NCBI GenBank assembly: GCA_029959085.1
Contig: JARWIR010000011.1
Location: 12,277,840 to 12,341,839 of the forward strand
Direction: 5' to 3'
DNA length: 64,000 nucleotides
DNA from: Nemophila menziesii
Lineage: Eukaryota > Streptophyta > Magnoliopsida > Boraginales > Hydrophyllaceae
Within the stretch, counting starts at the first letter, position 1. Every line of letters starts with the position of its first letter. The position numbers and the translations under genes were made by a program. The notes beneath the pieces are model-generated. The model did not search any database. It saw only the letters and a program-made list of their open reading frames with translations, and was not told the origin of the DNA. Below are positions 23,227-37,869 of this stretch, piece by piece.

Positions 23227-26138
23227 AGCTTTATTGGAAAAATAAATAAATTAAACAAGACAGTATAAGAGAAAATTGTCTACTCTAACATCCCCTAAGT
23301 GTAATGAGAACATCACCGTTCATAGGTAAAAGCATCCTACTAGCATAAATATGACACTTTTCAGAAGAGAATATAAACATGGAAGATGAGTTTGACTAAC
23401 AAAAAGAATAAAGAAGGAAGAGAATATTTTGAAGTTTTATGATTAATGTTATGTATTATACTTGTTTTTATTGTCCAAAAAAGAAGTTTATACTTGTTTT
23501 TTATTTTAAGTTCCCAAAAAAAAATGCATTTTATCTTAAAAATTACAATTTTTTTTTATTGGTTTAATTAAAAAATATAAAAATAATTTAATATTTGTTA
23601 AAGGATAAAACAAAAATAGATAATTATATTATATTAAAATAAAAAATATTCATAATATTATGTATATAATATTTATAATTACATATACATTTTTATTTAA
23701 ATTAATAAAATCAAAATATAAATTTGAATATTGTATAAAACAATTAGCGTGTGTAAGTATATTATTATACATAAAAATAGAAATATAATATTTTAGATAC
23801 TTAATTCTAGTGAAAAAACATTTATTTCAATCTAACTTGTTTTTATACTTATAGATAGAGTTCTAGTTGAGATTGATATTTTACATGTTATCATTGGGTA
23901 AAAAACTTCTTGAAATTATTCGAGAAAATACACATGTCAAACACACAAATCATAGTAGAGACACAAATTAATTCACAAATTTTATGAAAATAATTCCAGT
24001 TCAGATTTTGAGACAGTAAAATTCCAGGTCGTCAAAACCTATATTAGGATTACTGATTTAAGTATATTTACAGGTGTATAACCACTTATGAGCCAAGGAA
24101 AAAACTTATTAATAGTAAACGAATCAATGAGACAAGTTCTCCCATTTGGTTTTAATTTACAAATTTAGAATACATTTAACGTGGTAAGTTCTCATACTTG
24201 GAATATCATTATTTAAAATAATCTATTTGAAATCTCACGAAGTGAATATGAATAGACGATCACCCGAGGGAAGTAACCTACCGACATGATAAAATTGTTT
24301 TAAAAATAAGAGTCCAAAAGTAATAACGTTGAAAGAAAAATACATGAATATCAACGTTAGAAGATAAAAAAGACTCCTATGAAAATTTATTTTTTAGAAA
24401 ATACTTGCACAAACAACAAACAACAAGAAAAACAAAACCAAAGAATGGATCAAAATAAAAACAATTGTAATCAACTATATGAAAAATAGTACTCTTACAT
24501 AGAAATCAAAGCAACAAAGCTAACTACCACTCATACTTAAATATTCTTAAAAATTAAATGACACAATATTTGTAAGATATAATATTGAAAATAATTCTAC
24601 TAAAAAAATTAATTAATTGATACTCGTGTCTAACACCAACACGACCCAAAAAACTAACCTCTTGGCTCATAACCCATAAACCCAAGTCATTTTAAATTAT
24701 CAGATCATATCTTAACCTAAAAAATGCCATAATTTAAATTTGTTGATCAAGTATATAGAATGTCAAAACCTACACTATCCTCTCTCATGCTACCTTTTTT
24801 TTTTATCGTAGAACCTAAATCTGAATCGGTATGTATTTTTAAGGTAATTATTTTTATTAGAGATTATTTTAAAAAAAAATTGCCTATTTTTATTACTGTG
24901 TGGGGGTAGCGGATCTGGGCCCGTGTATATAATAATTCCTAATTTAAAGTGAAAGAAAAATATTAATTTGGCTAAGTAAGTATAATTATTTGGGTTGTTT
25001 TTTGTTTAATTGTACTCAGATGAATTATTATATATTTCAGTATTTTCTTAGTAACTTTTTTGTTACATCTATTCAAAAATTATATTAATAAATAATTATT
25101 ATATACTTGTAACTGAGGGTGGTCGTTCAGTTATAGAAATCAAATCATTAATAGATGTAATTTTCATAGTGAAATTTAATGATATGTGTATAAAAATATT
25201 CAATGTATATTACTATATTTTACATAGGACCTCATGCCAAGAATAATATCATTACATACAAAAAGAAAAAAGAATAAGATTGTTGGACATGCCATTTCAA
25301 TCAACCACCACAATCTAATTAATTGTTGAGGTAAGATTCTTGTTAGTTTAGATTAAAATTTTGTAGATTTTTATCTTTTTTCTAAAGGTTGTGTGCAGTA
25401 TTAGCAGTTTAAGTGACATTTTTCCATTTCTTGTATAATTGGATGAAAAAGTAATAGACTAATACTAATTGATAAATGCACACAACACATTAAGTTATTT
25501 GGTGCTCATCCTAATTAGGTTTTTTAATTTTTAAACCATGAATTAATTTATTTTTATATTAAAAAAACAACTTATTATTTTATGGCAAAAATTATTAGTT
25601 ATATTTAAATGATCTCTCTTTTGGCATCTTATGATGTTTTATTGTCAAACTAATTTTTTTTAATATATATGATTTTGGTGATATAATAAAAAACTATAAT
25701 ATGAAAATTTGCCTAAATTGTAACTAATGGGTTGTCTCAATTTTCTCGATACACTCACTTTTTCTCTATTCAATATTACTTCTATATTTATTAATTTTCT
25801 TTGTGGAATAATGAGTTCAATGACAAAGTTTACTTGTTAAATGCTAATTTCACCTGTTTAATCAGTTACTATTTTTTTAATATGGTCGGGTTGTATTGAA
25901 TGAGAGAGATTTATTGCTTTTGTATATATGACTTAGTCATTCTATATAGTTTATTTTTGTGTTAATTGAAAAATGGGTCCCTGTGTTATGTGAAATAGAA
26001 AAAGATATCCATGTTATACATTACGATTAACATTACAAATATATCATATATGCAGGTATATTAGCTAAATTTGGAATAACATACATGTATGTTGTACTTC
26101 ATGATTCATAGGTAATATACTTCATGATTCAGAACTAA

Positions 26139-26387
26139 GAAGAAATTGAAGCCCTTTGCAATGACGTGGGCTTAGATAAAACTATGTTGAAAGTGTGGCT
26201 ACACAATGACAAAGCCACACTTGGAAAAAAAACACACTTCTTCTTCTGCTTCCTCTTCTGCCACCCAAATCACCACCACCACCACCACCACATCCATTGC
26301 TCCAAAGTTTCGCAGCCGCAATAAGGGTATAAAATTGGCAGATCCTCAAGTGCAAGTGAGGACTTTCGTGGTGATCGTATGGTGTAG
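26139..26387 (+). pseudogene. ZF-HD homeobox gene fragment, U4 copy
   Basis: Same fragment as U1, sharing the type-A change NDK in the recognition helix (VWLHNDKATLGKK). A run of A residues after LGKK shifts the frame, so the Ser/Thr-rich tail is read in another frame. An ~800-bp deletion begins shortly downstream (about 26462). No start codon or zinc-finger domain is present. Confidence 0.78.
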
Positions 26388-26508
26388 AAGCTGGATCTTC
26401 TTTGGGTTTGGTTGTTTAAGTTTTTTTTCTTCTTCAGTTTAACTGGTTAAAAAATTCAGTGAAAAAAGAGAAATGAAAGTAAACTTAAAACTCAAGTATT
26501 ATTTGGAG

Positions 26509-26988
26509 GTTTCCCCCCTAAGTCTACCTTGACGGGAGTTAGGAGGAATACAAAATCATGGTTATTGTGTATGTATCATACAATTCTCCCTTACATAATA
26601 ATCACAAAACAAGGTTAGTGGGGATTACTTGCTAGTTCTCGAGCTAAACTCTCATAAATCTTCTATTCAATATGTTATTTTCATGTCTTTGCTTTTCTTT
26701 ATTCAAATGTGTTATTAATTGTTTAAAGTCATAAAACGAAATACATATTTTAGTGTCTTTATCGTATTATCTTATCAACTTCTTTTACTGGACTATGTAC
26801 TTGAATAATTTATAGCTTACTTTCATAGATCCTGAGAATGAATCTTACTTATCAATTATAACTTGCTAAAGATCTGTGCATCTGCAGTGACTTTCTCGTA
26901 GTGGTATAAGGTGTTTGTTCTTTTATTTATAACATTATTTTACCATACCCTTGCAACCACCAGGTTATACTTAGTTCCTTGTGTTTGT
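26509..26988 (+). repeat. Athila-like LTR 3'-end relic, U4
   Basis: Full-length version like U1, including the CCTGAGAATGAATCTTACTT block. It starts only about 45 bp after the 800-bp deletion junction. Confidence 0.5.
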
Positions 26989-27440
26989 TATAGCACATAT
27001 CTTTGCTTCAATTTTGCGAAGTGGTTGTAAAGGGTTTTGTGTTTTAACCCCGGGTTAAAGAGACATGAAGATAAACTAAGAATCTTACAAATACTAAGTT
27101 GGACACCTTAGTTAGTAGAGTAGGAAAACTAAACCATTCTACATCGTTGTGTATATTTCTTTCCCTACACTCTTTACAATCCCACTCTATATGTTCGATT
27201 AAATTATTGTATGAATATTTCATCTCTTAGTATCTATTAACTTTCTATAACTTATGGTATTCTAGATAACTTACATAATAATATCTTATATTGTCTTTAA
27301 ATTTTATCTACTTGAAATAAAATCAGCCTTTTAATTTCCATAGTACTATTTAATCCAGTTTCTAGGACTTATATTGAATATTTGTTGGTATCAAATCCTA
27401 GCTCTATTTTGTACTTCACCATTTCTAGAGTAGAAACAAC

Positions 27441-28479
27441 ATGGATACTAACCAACCCGAAGGTTCAAGCTCTACTAGACCTCCGCTGTTTCGTGTATAA
27501 ACTACTTTGAGTGGGAGAAGAGAAATGATATTTATATCAAAGGATTGACTATATTTTATGGATTGTTATCAAAAATGATATTCAGGTTCCTTTTCAATAT
27601 GAAACTGGCATAATCATGAAAGATCACAAAGATCTCACTCCTAATAATATATCCAAACTCACCAACAAAAATAATGCAACGGATACACTCATTTGCAAAT
27701 TGAGTATCGTTGAGTATAGACGAGTAAGTGAATGTTATTCGCCTCATGAAAAGTGGGAGCTTTTGGAGACATCATATCAAGGTAGGGAGGATATCAAATA
27801 AAGTATAGTTGGCCTCTATATCACAAAATATGAGCTTTTTTTAATGGAGCCCGATAAAACCTCAAATGCAATACATCAAAGATTCTCAAACATCGTAAGC
27901 ACCTTGAAGACTATTTTTAAAACCTACATCAACAAAGAGCAATGTTAAAAACTTAAATATGTTCTTCCAAATAAATACAAGTCAAAGATAACGCCTACAA
28001 GAGACACAAAGGATCTATAAAAATGGATGGTTCATGAGCTTATATGAAATCTCATGACAGAAGAATATGTGTCTAAAGATAAAATATTAAGAGATGATGC
28101 TTTGAAAGAGAGTTAAAAAATCCATTGCCTTTCATGCTTCAATTAGCAAGAAGAAGGAAAGAAAGGAAAAGAAGAAAAGTGAAGGGGAAGAAAATTCCTA
28201 TGAAGAAGATACTAGTGAAGATTAAAACATGGCTATGTTGGCAAAATATATGAAGAGATTTATAAGATATAAAAGATTTTCCAAAAAAGAATCTCTCACA
28301 CCCCTTTTAAAAAGAATGTGAGAGCCATCAAGTAAGAAGAACCTACTTGCTATAATTGTAAGAAGATAGGACATATCAAAAAATATTTTCCTTTTTTATG
28401 CAAAGAAAATCTAAGAAAGCTACTCATTCAAATATCACATGGGATGGTCGAAATTCCGATGAATAAGAGAATGAAAGCT
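27441..28479 (+). pseudogene. Ty1/copia UBN2-type gag relic, U4
   Basis: Partner of the U1 relic, with PBS relic at 27386. It keeps the zinc-knuckle block that U1 lost (about 28342-28391; CYNCKK then GHIKKYF, final Cys replaced by Phe). It carries the same A-type stops, for example after the TRDTKDL block. Confidence 0.8.
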
Positions 28480-29001
28480 AGCATGTGAACCTAGTCTCAT
28501 TCTTGGCGGATATGAAAAAATTGAAGATGCTACTTGATATGATAACCACTCAACACAATTGATGAATGACGATGGTTAATCACTATGAATTAATGGTAAA
28601 ACTTATGAGGTAACTACTAAATATAGTATTTCTTTATGAAATGGTGATACTAGTGAGGAAGATAGTCATGATGCTTTTAATTCTTTTATATAACTCACTA
28701 CATTCTTAGAATGTCATGCACAATCTTTAAACTATTTTATTAGGTAAAAAGGTAATTCTCTAAGTGTAAAGCACTTTAACAATTTTTTGCATGGTGTTAG
28801 TTGTATTGGTAAAAATAACAAGTACTCAATATCGAGGTCTTGTTAGGAAACATTATTTCATTTTGGAAACTACAAGAACTTATGAATGGAAGCAACTCTT
28901 TTAAAACAAAAAAAATTAATTGGAAAAATATTAAAAGTGTTTTAAAGGGGTTTATAAGTATAATTTTTAAACACACTTTCATTAATATTTTGATGTTGTA
29001 T

Positions 29002-29053
29002 TTTTCTTGATATTATTTATGTATTGATTTTTCTTGATATTATTTATGTATTG
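29002..29053. repeat. 26-bp direct tandem duplication in U4
   Basis: Two adjacent perfect 26-bp copies ending ATTTATGTATTGA. All other monomers have a single copy. Confidence 0.85.
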
Positions 29054-29072
29054 AACAAGAAAATAGAGATTT

Positions 29073-29408
29073 GGAGACACAAATTTTGTACTTTGCCGAC
29101 TATATACGGGCGTCGCCATATATATTGTCGATGCTACAACTAGCGTCGTCTACGCGAGCGTCGTTTTTGTAATAACGACGCTTTTGGTACATTGTCTCTT
29201 TTATGGATCATTATTATGGACGTATATAACAAAGCGTCACCTAAACCTGGAGCATCGACAAATAGGTTATACGGTTTGCGGACGCTTTACCTCATAGCTT
29301 CGGCAAACGGGTTATAGGTTTTGCGGACTCTTTACCACATAACGTCAGCAAATGGGTTATAAATTTTGCAGAGGCTGTAATACATAGAGTCAAGAAATGG
29401 ATGGAATA
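29073..29408. repeat. CpG-rich ~45-bp repeat patch with hairpin, U4
   Basis: The fullest version. The left part contains AGCGTCGTT and AACGACGCT as 9-bp perfect inverted arms around an 8-nt loop (about 29158-29183), preceded by direct copies of AGCGTCGT. Three ~45-bp GGTTATA repeats follow. Confidence 0.75.
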
Positions 29409-29589
29409 ATTGTTGACACATTTACACTCTGCGTGGCTAAATATTTCAAATTAATATTGACATAAATAAATTATGTGTTATTAAATATTTTAATTACATA
29501 TTAACACATAATTTATAATATATCTCCAATAATACAAAGAAAGTACATATTGGTGAAGTTACTTCTTTCATAACTTTACACATGAATAT

Positions 29590-30655
29590 ATTGAATAAAT
29601 AACTCGAGAAAACAATCAACAATATTGATTCGCTTATTATTTAAATTTTATAATTCCTCCCATATATCTCTAAGAGCTGCAACATAGATAGAGATTTTTT
29701 GATCTTCCAGAAAAGAAACATATTCAAGGAAGCATTTCCCAAGCTTTTATTTTAATGCGTCTATACTAGGTTTCAAAGACTCATTAATATTGTTATTTTT
29801 AGTAAAAAAGACTTTAATTTATTTTACCCATGCCACCTCAAGTCTCCTTAGAAAGTGATCCACCTATGACTTCGAATCCGCCATAGCTTTTTACCACCTA
29901 TCACCATTTCACAACTGTACTAAGATAAGATAAAATTAATTTACCTTTTTCACTAAAAGGTCTTGAATCATTAAAAGAAAATTTAGTAAAACAATTTTTT
30001 TGAAAAGATTCATTGAAACTAAATCATTCAATAAGTTCAATTTGTACATATCTAGACCCCTAAACACATATCTTGATTTCATCAGAACTTTGTATCCATG
30101 TATTAAAAAAATTAGTTAGATTCATACAATACATCATCAAACTCCAGCAAGATAGGGCTTTCCCAAAAAGGCATCTACCTTTTTGACAAAACTGCCCATT
30201 ATAAGCGCCCCTGGATGAAAAGGAAAGACTCCTTCTAAGACACGGGGCAGTATTATAACTCCAATTTTCGTACACTTGTTTTCTATTTTAAGATTTCTCT
30301 AAACATTCTGATGATTTATACTGGTATATTTTCTACTTCGAGATTGCTTCCACAAAATAATCTAAAAGAATTCTCCATTCATTTGTTTTCTAAAAATCAT
30401 ATATCAACCTAAACTATATTTGCAAGTGAGATCAATATATATGCCAAATGCTTACAATTATTAACAATTTAAATATCCAATTTAAAATTGAGTTAATAAA
30501 CATAGAGATGCTTCAGAAAACAACTAGTATAGAAGAATATTCTTGTTGAAAACTCGAAAATTTCACTCACAAAATATGGATTTTGATTGAATCTGCCATA
30601 ACTCGAGAAAAATCACTTGGAATTACTTCAATGCATAATAAGGGTTTCTCTGCAG
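29590..30655 (-). other. Conserved minus-strand coding-like segment, U4
   Basis: Partner of the U1 segment at an offset of 24,656 bp, with the same pattern of stops. Unidentified. Confidence 0.33.
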
Positions 30656-33600
30656 CCATTGAGCTAAATGGATATTTCTTGCAAAAAAAATCACTTAAAC
30701 AAGACAGTTAAGAGAAAATTGCCCACTCTAACATCCCTTTAATTAAATGAAAACATCATTATCCATAGGTAAAAGCATCCTACTATCATAAATTGACATT
30801 TTTCAGATATGTGTATAAAATTATACACACGAGTGCAATTACACATAAATTTAAATTTAATATAATTTTATTTTATAGATATTAATTAAAAAGTGGTTTT
30901 TTTTAGACTTGGGAATTATCCTTGTGTAGGAGGAATCCTTGTGGCGATGTTATCTTTGTAGAAGATCGAATACTGGGGTGGGTGGGGTGAGTATGAATTT
31001 GATATTTGTTTAGTAAATATAAACTTGGAAGATTAGTTTGACTAACAAAAAGAATAAAAAAGGAAGATAATAGTTTGAAGTTTTATGATTAGAGTTATGG
31101 ATTATACTTTTATTTTATTTTAAGTGTCCAAAAAATGGCTTTTTATCTCAAAATTTACTATTTTATTTTTTATTGGTTTAGTTAAAAAATATTAAAATAA
31201 TTTAATAGTTTTAAAGGATAAAACAAAAGATAGATTATTATATTATATTAAAATAAAAAAATATTTATAATATTATGTATATAATATTTATAATTACATA
31301 TTTATTTTTATTTAGATTAATAAAATCAAAATATAAATTTTAATATTGTATAAAAATAATTTGCGTGTGTAAGTATATTATTATACATAAAAATAAAAAT
31401 ATAATATTTTATATACTTAATGATAGTGAAAAAACATTTATTTTAATTCAAATGGGTTATTATACTTACAGATAGAGTTGTAGTTGACATGGAGATTTTA
31501 CACGTTATCATAGGGGAGAAAACTTGTTGAAATTATTTGAGGAGATACATATGTCAAACACACAAATCATAATAGAGCAACGAATTAATTCACAAATTTA
31601 ATAAAAATAATTCCAATTTAGATTTTGAGACAGCGAAATCTCAGGTCGTCAAAAACTAGATTAGGATTACTGATTTAAGTATAATTATAGGTGTGTGTAT
31701 ATGACCACTTAAGTTGGCGAAGTATAAAACTTATTAATAGTAAATGAATCAATGAGACAAGTTCTCCAATTCAGTTTTAATTTACAAATTTGGAATACAT
31801 TTACCGTGGTAAGTTCTAATATCTTGAATATCATTATTTAAAATGATCTATTTTAAATCTCACCCAAGTGTAAATTAATAGACGACAGCCCGAGGAACGT
31901 TACCTACTACCGACATGATAAAATTATTTCAAATATAAGAGTCCAAAAGTAATGACGTTGAAAGAAAAATACATGAATATCGAAGTTAGAAGATACAAAA
32001 GACTCATATGATAATTGATTTTTTTGAAAAAACTCGCACAAACAACAAACAACAAGAAACCAAAACCAAACAATAGATCAAAATAAAAACAATTGTAATC
32101 AACTCCATAAAAAATAATACTCTTACATAGAAATCAAAGCAGCAAAACTACTACCACTCATACTTAAATATTCTTATAAACTAAATGACACAATATTTGT
32201 AAAATAAATTAATTGAAAATAATTCTACTAAAAAAATTAATTAATTGAGAAGATTCTTGATACTCGTGTCTAACAACAACATGGCCTAGAAAACTAACTT
32301 CTTGGCCAATAACCCATAAACCCAAGTCATAATAAACTAACAGATACTATCATAACCAAAAAAAATGTCATACTTTAATTTTGTCGATCAACTATATGGA
32401 ATGTTGAAGCCTACTCTATCCTTTCTCATGTTACCTTTGTTTTATCGTCGAACCTAAATCTGAATAAGTATGTGTTTTTGAGGTAATTGATTTTATTAGA
32501 GATTATTTTCTAACAAAATAAAATAATTGCCTATTTTTATTATAGGGTGGGGTAGCCGGCCTAGACCCGCATGTGTCTATAATATTTAGTAATTTTAAAG
32601 AGAAAGAAAAATATTAATTTGGCTAATTAAATATAACTATTTGTGTTGTTTTTTTTAATTGTACTCAGATGAATTATTATATATTTCATTATTTTTTTAG
32701 TAATTTTTCTGTTGCATCTATTCAAAAATTAGATTAATAAATAATTATAATATAATTTTAATTTTGGGTGTTTCTTCATTTATAGCAATCAAATCATTAT
32801 TAGATGTAATTTTAATGGTGAAATTTGATGAGATGAGTATAAAAAATATTTAATGTATATTACTATATTTTGCACAGGACCTCATGTCAAGAATAATATT
32901 ATTACAGATAAAAAGAAAAAAGATTAAGATTGTTTGACATGACATTTCAATCAACCACCACAATCTAATTAATTGTTGAGGTAAGATTCTTGTTAGTTTA
33001 GATTAAAATTTTGTAGATTTTTATCTTTTTTCTAAAGGCATTGTGCAGTATTAGTAGTTTATGTGGCATTTTCCATTTCTTGTATAATTGGATGAATAAG
33101 TAGTAGACTAATATTTATTGATAAATGTACACAACACATTATGTTATTTGGCTCATCCTAATTAGTTTTTTTAAATTTTAAACCATTAATTAATTTATTT
33201 TTATGTTAAAAAACAACTTATTATTTTATGTTAAAATATTATTAGTTATATTTATTGATCTATCTTCTTCTGGCATATTAAAACTCTTATTGTCAAACTA
33301 ATTTTTTTAATATATATGATTTTGATTATATAATAATAAACTATCAAATTGAAAATTGCCTAAATTTTAACTAATGGATTGTCTCAATTTTCTCAATACA
33401 CTCACATTTTCTCTATTCAATATTACTTCTATATTTATTAATTTCCTCTGTGGAATAATGAGTTCAAGGACAAACTTCACTTGTTAAATGCTGATTCCAC
33501 TTGTTTAATTAGTATTGAATGAGAGAGATTTATTGCTTTTATATATATGACTTAGTTATTCTCTATAGTTTATTTGTTGTGTTAAATGAAAAATAGGTTC

Positions 33601-33758
33601 CTGTGTTATCTGAAATAGAAAAAAATATCAATATTATACATTAAGATTAACATTACAAATATACCATCCATGCATGTATATTAATTAAATTTGGAATAAC
33701 ATACATTTATGCTATACTTAATGATTCACAGGTAATATACTTCATGATTCGCAACTAA

Positions 33759-34004
33759 GAAGAGATTGAAACCCTTTACAATGATGTGGGCGTCGATAAA
33801 ACTGTGTTGAAAGTCTGGCTACACAATAACAAAGCCACACTTGGAAAAAAATAACACATTTCTGCTTCCGCTTCCGCTGCCACCCCAATCACCACCACCA
33901 CCACCACCTCCGTTGTTCCAAAGTTTCGCAGCCACCATAAGGGTATCGACATTAATGGAGCCTCAAGTGCAAGTGAGGAGTCTCGTGGTGATCGTGTGTT
34001 GTAG
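33759..34004 (+). pseudogene. ZF-HD homeobox gene fragment, U5 copy
   Basis: Partner of the U2 copy, 24,614 bp away. It shares the TAA right after LGKK and the TTGTAG ending. The homeodomain helix remnant and the Ser/Thr tail are present. Non-functional. Confidence 0.8.
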
Positions 34005-34917
34005 AGAATGAATCTTTGTTGGGTTTGGTTGTTTGAGTTTTTTTTTCTTTTTCTATTTCAGTTTAGCAGGTTAAAAAATTCAGTGAAAAATCCATATTAG
34101 TGTTTTAATTTTTAGAGGTACAAATTAGAGATTAAGGTAAATTTAATTAGTTCGTTTAAATCTCTAGAGTTATGTTCATATGTTCTCTTAGTTCTCACCT
34201 AAGTTAAACTAAATCATTTTCACAGCTTATGTAATTTCTTTTTTAGTTTAATATACATATATACTTTTTATCAAAATAAAGGGCCTAATTTAAATTTTTA
34301 CTTAAAACCTTCAAATTCTCAAATTCTGGTTCGATTAATGTAAACCCAGAAATAATCTACAAGGGTTGATGCATAATAATATATTTATTGGCAAAAAATA
34401 ACTAAAACAATATGTACATTGGATATGTATTACAATTGTAAATTATTAACAGTAATTTGTGTATACAAAATTTAGTAAACACACCAAATTGTGGACATAA
34501 ACAGTATTAACAAGATAACATAATCGACTAATTCAAAAATCATGTGCTGTAAATAAGGGGTTATGCATTGATGAAGAGACTGAGAAAGCAACCTCAAGAA
34601 ACTCTTCAATAAGTTTGATAATAACTGGAAACTCTATTTGATACTGTAAGCTAACATGTTTGCTCCTTGTATTTAATCCCTTGATTCCTTTTTGTAAAAT
34701 TTATAATATTAGAGACTAAATTGTCAAACACGTAAGTGGAAAATATTGGTCATTCCCATTCTTTCATTATCTAATTTAAGTTTTGTGATGTTGGACCGTT
34801 TCACAAAACAAATGAAGAGACTAGTGCTCACCAATCATCTGTATCAAAGATTGATGTAGTAGGAAGTTGAGTACAAAGATAAATGAAAGTAAACTTAAAA
34901 ATCAAGTTTTATTTGGA

Positions 34918-35345
34918 GGTTTTCCCCTAAGTCTACCTTGACGGGAGTTAGGACGAATATAAAATCATGGCTATTGTGTATGTATCATACAATTCTCCCT
35001 TAGATAATAATCACATAACAAGGCTAATGAGGACTACATGCTAGTTCTCGAGCTAAACTCTCATAAACTTCTCTTCCATATGTTATTTTCATGTCTTTGA
35101 TTTTTTTAATTTAAATTAGTATTAATTGTTTAGAGTCATAAGACCAAATAAATATTTTAATGTATTTAGCGTATTGTCTTATCAACTTCTTTTATTGGAC
35201 GAAGTAATTGATTATTTATAGCTTACTTTCATAGGCATTTGCAGTGATTTTCTCGTAGTGGTGTAAGGTGTTTGTTTTTTTGTTTATATAATTATTTTGT
35301 CATACCCTTGCAACCACCAGGTTATACTTAGTTCCTTGTGTTTGT
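34918..35345 (+). repeat. Athila-like LTR 3'-end relic, U5
   Basis: Partner of the U2 relic at an offset of 24,617 bp, with the same internal loss. Confidence 0.48.
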
Positions 35346-35796
35346 AATAGCACAAATATTTGCTTCCATTTTGTGAAGTGGTTGTAAAGGGTTTTGTGTT
35401 CTAACCCTGGGTTAAAGAGACATGAAGATTAGGTGAGAATATTGCAAACTAAGGTGGACACCTTAGTTAGTGGAGTAGGAAATATAAACCATTCTACATC
35501 GTTGTGTATCTTTATTTCCCTACACTCTTTACAATCCCTACTCTATATGTTCTGTTATATTCTCGTATGAATAATTCCTATCTTAGTATCTGTTAGCTTT
35601 CTCTAACTTATGGTATTCTAGATAACTTACAAAATAATATTTTATATTGTCTTTTAATTTCATCTACTTGAGATTAAATTAGCCTATTAATTTACACAGT
35701 CATATTAAATCCCATTTTTAGGACTTATATTGAATATCAGTTGGTATCAAATCCTAGCTCTATTTTTTACTTAACTATTTATAAAGTAGAAATAAC

Positions 35797-36823
35797 ATGG
35801 ATTGTATCCAACGGGAAGGTTCATGCTCTACTAGACCTCCACCTTTTTTCGGTATAAACTACTTTTAGTGGAAGAAGAGACTAAAGATTTACATCAAAGG
35901 ATTGCCGACTATATTTTATGGATGGTTATCAAAGATGGTATTCATGTTCCTTTTCAATATGAATCTGGCACAATCATGAAAGATCACAAAGATCTCACTC
36001 CTAACAATATATCCAAACTCACCAACAAAAACAATGCAATGGATACAATCATTTGCAAATTGTGTATCATTTACTATAGCCGAGTTAGTGAATGTTATTT
36101 GCCTCATGAAATGTGTGAGCCTTTGGAGCTATCATATCAAGGTAGGGTGGATATCAAGTAAACTATGGTTAGTCTCTATATCAAAAAATATGAACTGTTT
36201 TGAATGGATCCCGATAAAACCTCAAATGCAATGCATCAAAGATTCTCAAATATTGTAAACACCTTGAAGAGTATTGGTTAAACATACATCAACAAAGAGC
36301 AATGCAAAAAACTGAAATATGTTCTTCCAAAGAAATACAAGTCAAAGATTACGCCTACAAGAGACATAAATTGACGGTTCATGAGCTTATATGAAATCTC
36401 ATAACGAAACAACATGTGTTTGAAGATGAAATATTAAGAGATGATGCTTTGAAAGAGAGTTAAAAAATCCATTGTATTTCATGCTTTAATTAGCAAGAAG
36501 AAGGAAAGAAAGGAAAAGAAGGAAAATGAATGGGAAGAGAATTCCTATGAAGAAGAGAATAATGAAGATTAAGAATTGGCTATGTTGGCAAAAGATATGA
36601 ATAAATTTATAAGATATAAAAGATTTTCCAAAAAAGAAGCTCTCACACACCTTTTAAGAATAATGTGAGAGCCATCAAGCAAGAATAACCCACTTGCTAT
36701 AATTGTAAGAAGGTAGGCTATATCAAAAAATATTTTCCTTTTTTATGCAAAGAAAATCTAAAAGGTTACTCATTCAAATATCAGTTGGGATGGTCAAAAT
36801 TCTGATGAATAAGAGAATGAAAG
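35797..36823 (+). pseudogene. Ty1/copia UBN2-type gag relic, U5
   Basis: Partner of the U2 relic at an offset of 24,616 bp. Its 97-codon open middle (35868-36161) matches 90 of 97 residues of the U2 version. It shares the early TAG and has lost about 15 bp near 36366. PBS relic at 35742. Confidence 0.8.
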
Positions 36824-37391
36824 CTAGCATGTGAACCTAGTCTCATTCTTGGTTTATATGGAAAAATATGAAGATGATACTTGATATGATAACCATTCAA
36901 CACAATAGATGAATGACGATGGTTAACTCAATATGAATTAATGATAAAAATGACGAGTTAACTTCTAAATATAGTATTTCTTTATCAAATGGTGATACTA
37001 GTGAGGAAGATAGTCAAGATGCTTTTAATTCTCCTATATAACTCATTACATTCTTATAATATCATGCACAAACTTTCACTATTCTTTTAGGTAAAAAAGT
37101 AAATACCTATATGTAAAGCACTTTAACAACTTTTTGCATGGTTTAGTTGTAATGGTAACAATAACTAGTACTCATTATCGAGGTCTTGTTTGGAAACTTT
37201 TTTTTCCTTCTGTAAACTAAAAGCTCTTCATAATGGAAGCAACTCTTTTAAAAAAAATTAATTATTTGGAAAAATATAAAAAGTCTTTTAAAGGGGTTTA
37301 TATGTATAATTTTCAAACATACTTTCATCATTATCTTCACGTTGAATTTTTGTTGATATTATTTATGTATTGAACAAGAAAATAGAGATTT

Positions 37392-37697
37392 GGCGACACA
37401 ATTTTTATCATTTACCGACTATATCGGCGCGTCGCCATATATATTGTTTACTCGTTTTTGTAATACCAACGCTTTCGGTATATCGTCTCTATTGTGGGTC
37501 GTTATTATGGGCATATATAACAAAGTGTCACTTACACCAGGAGCATCGGAAAATAGGTTATAGGGTTTGCGGACGCTTTATCTCATAAGTTCGGCAAACG
37601 GGTTATAGATTTTGCTGACGCTTTACCACATAATGTCAGTAAATAGGTTATAAATTTCAGAGGATGTAATACATAGGGTCGAGAAATGGGTGGAATA
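37392..37697. repeat. CpG-rich ~45-bp repeat patch, U5
   Basis: Partner of the U2 patch, with one more degenerate repeat (GTTATAAATTTCAGAGG). The hairpin block is absent, as in U2 and U3. Confidence 0.72.
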
Positions 37698-37869
37698 ATT
37701 GTTGACACATTGACACTTTTCTTGGCTAATTATTGCAAATAAATATTGACACGAATAAATTCTGTGTTACTAAATATTCTCAATATATATTAACACATAA
37801 TTTATAATTTTTCCCTCAATAATACAAAGCAAGTACATATTGGTGAAGTTACTTCTTTCGTAACTTTAC

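Larger units (their letters stand above)
15070..23829 (+). repeat. Array monomer U3 (type C, carries LINE fragment)
   Basis: Monomer of 8,760 bp, most like type B. It lacks about 545 bp of leader at about 16226 and 77 bp at about 17391, where the two sides share the pentamer CTGTA. Another ~50 bp is missing inside gag at about 19060. It gains a LINE fragment (about 21846-22877) and, right of it, a second copy of about 300 bp of monomer sequence. It holds the best-preserved ZF-HD fragment (16812-17051). Leader 15070-16811 and 17052-17896 contain no recognised coding. Confidence 0.93.
23830..31445 (+). repeat. Array monomer U4 (type A)
   Basis: Monomer of 7,616 bp. Its first ~2 kb resembles the heads of U6 and U7; the part from about 26.5 kb on pairs with U1. 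An ~800-bp deletion at about 26462 removes the sequence between the ZF-HD fragment and the LTR relic and has a GAAAAAA microhomology. A 26-bp direct duplication lies at 29002-29053. The CpG-rich patch is full length here (29073-29408). Leader 23830-26138 shows no recognised coding. Confidence 0.93.
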
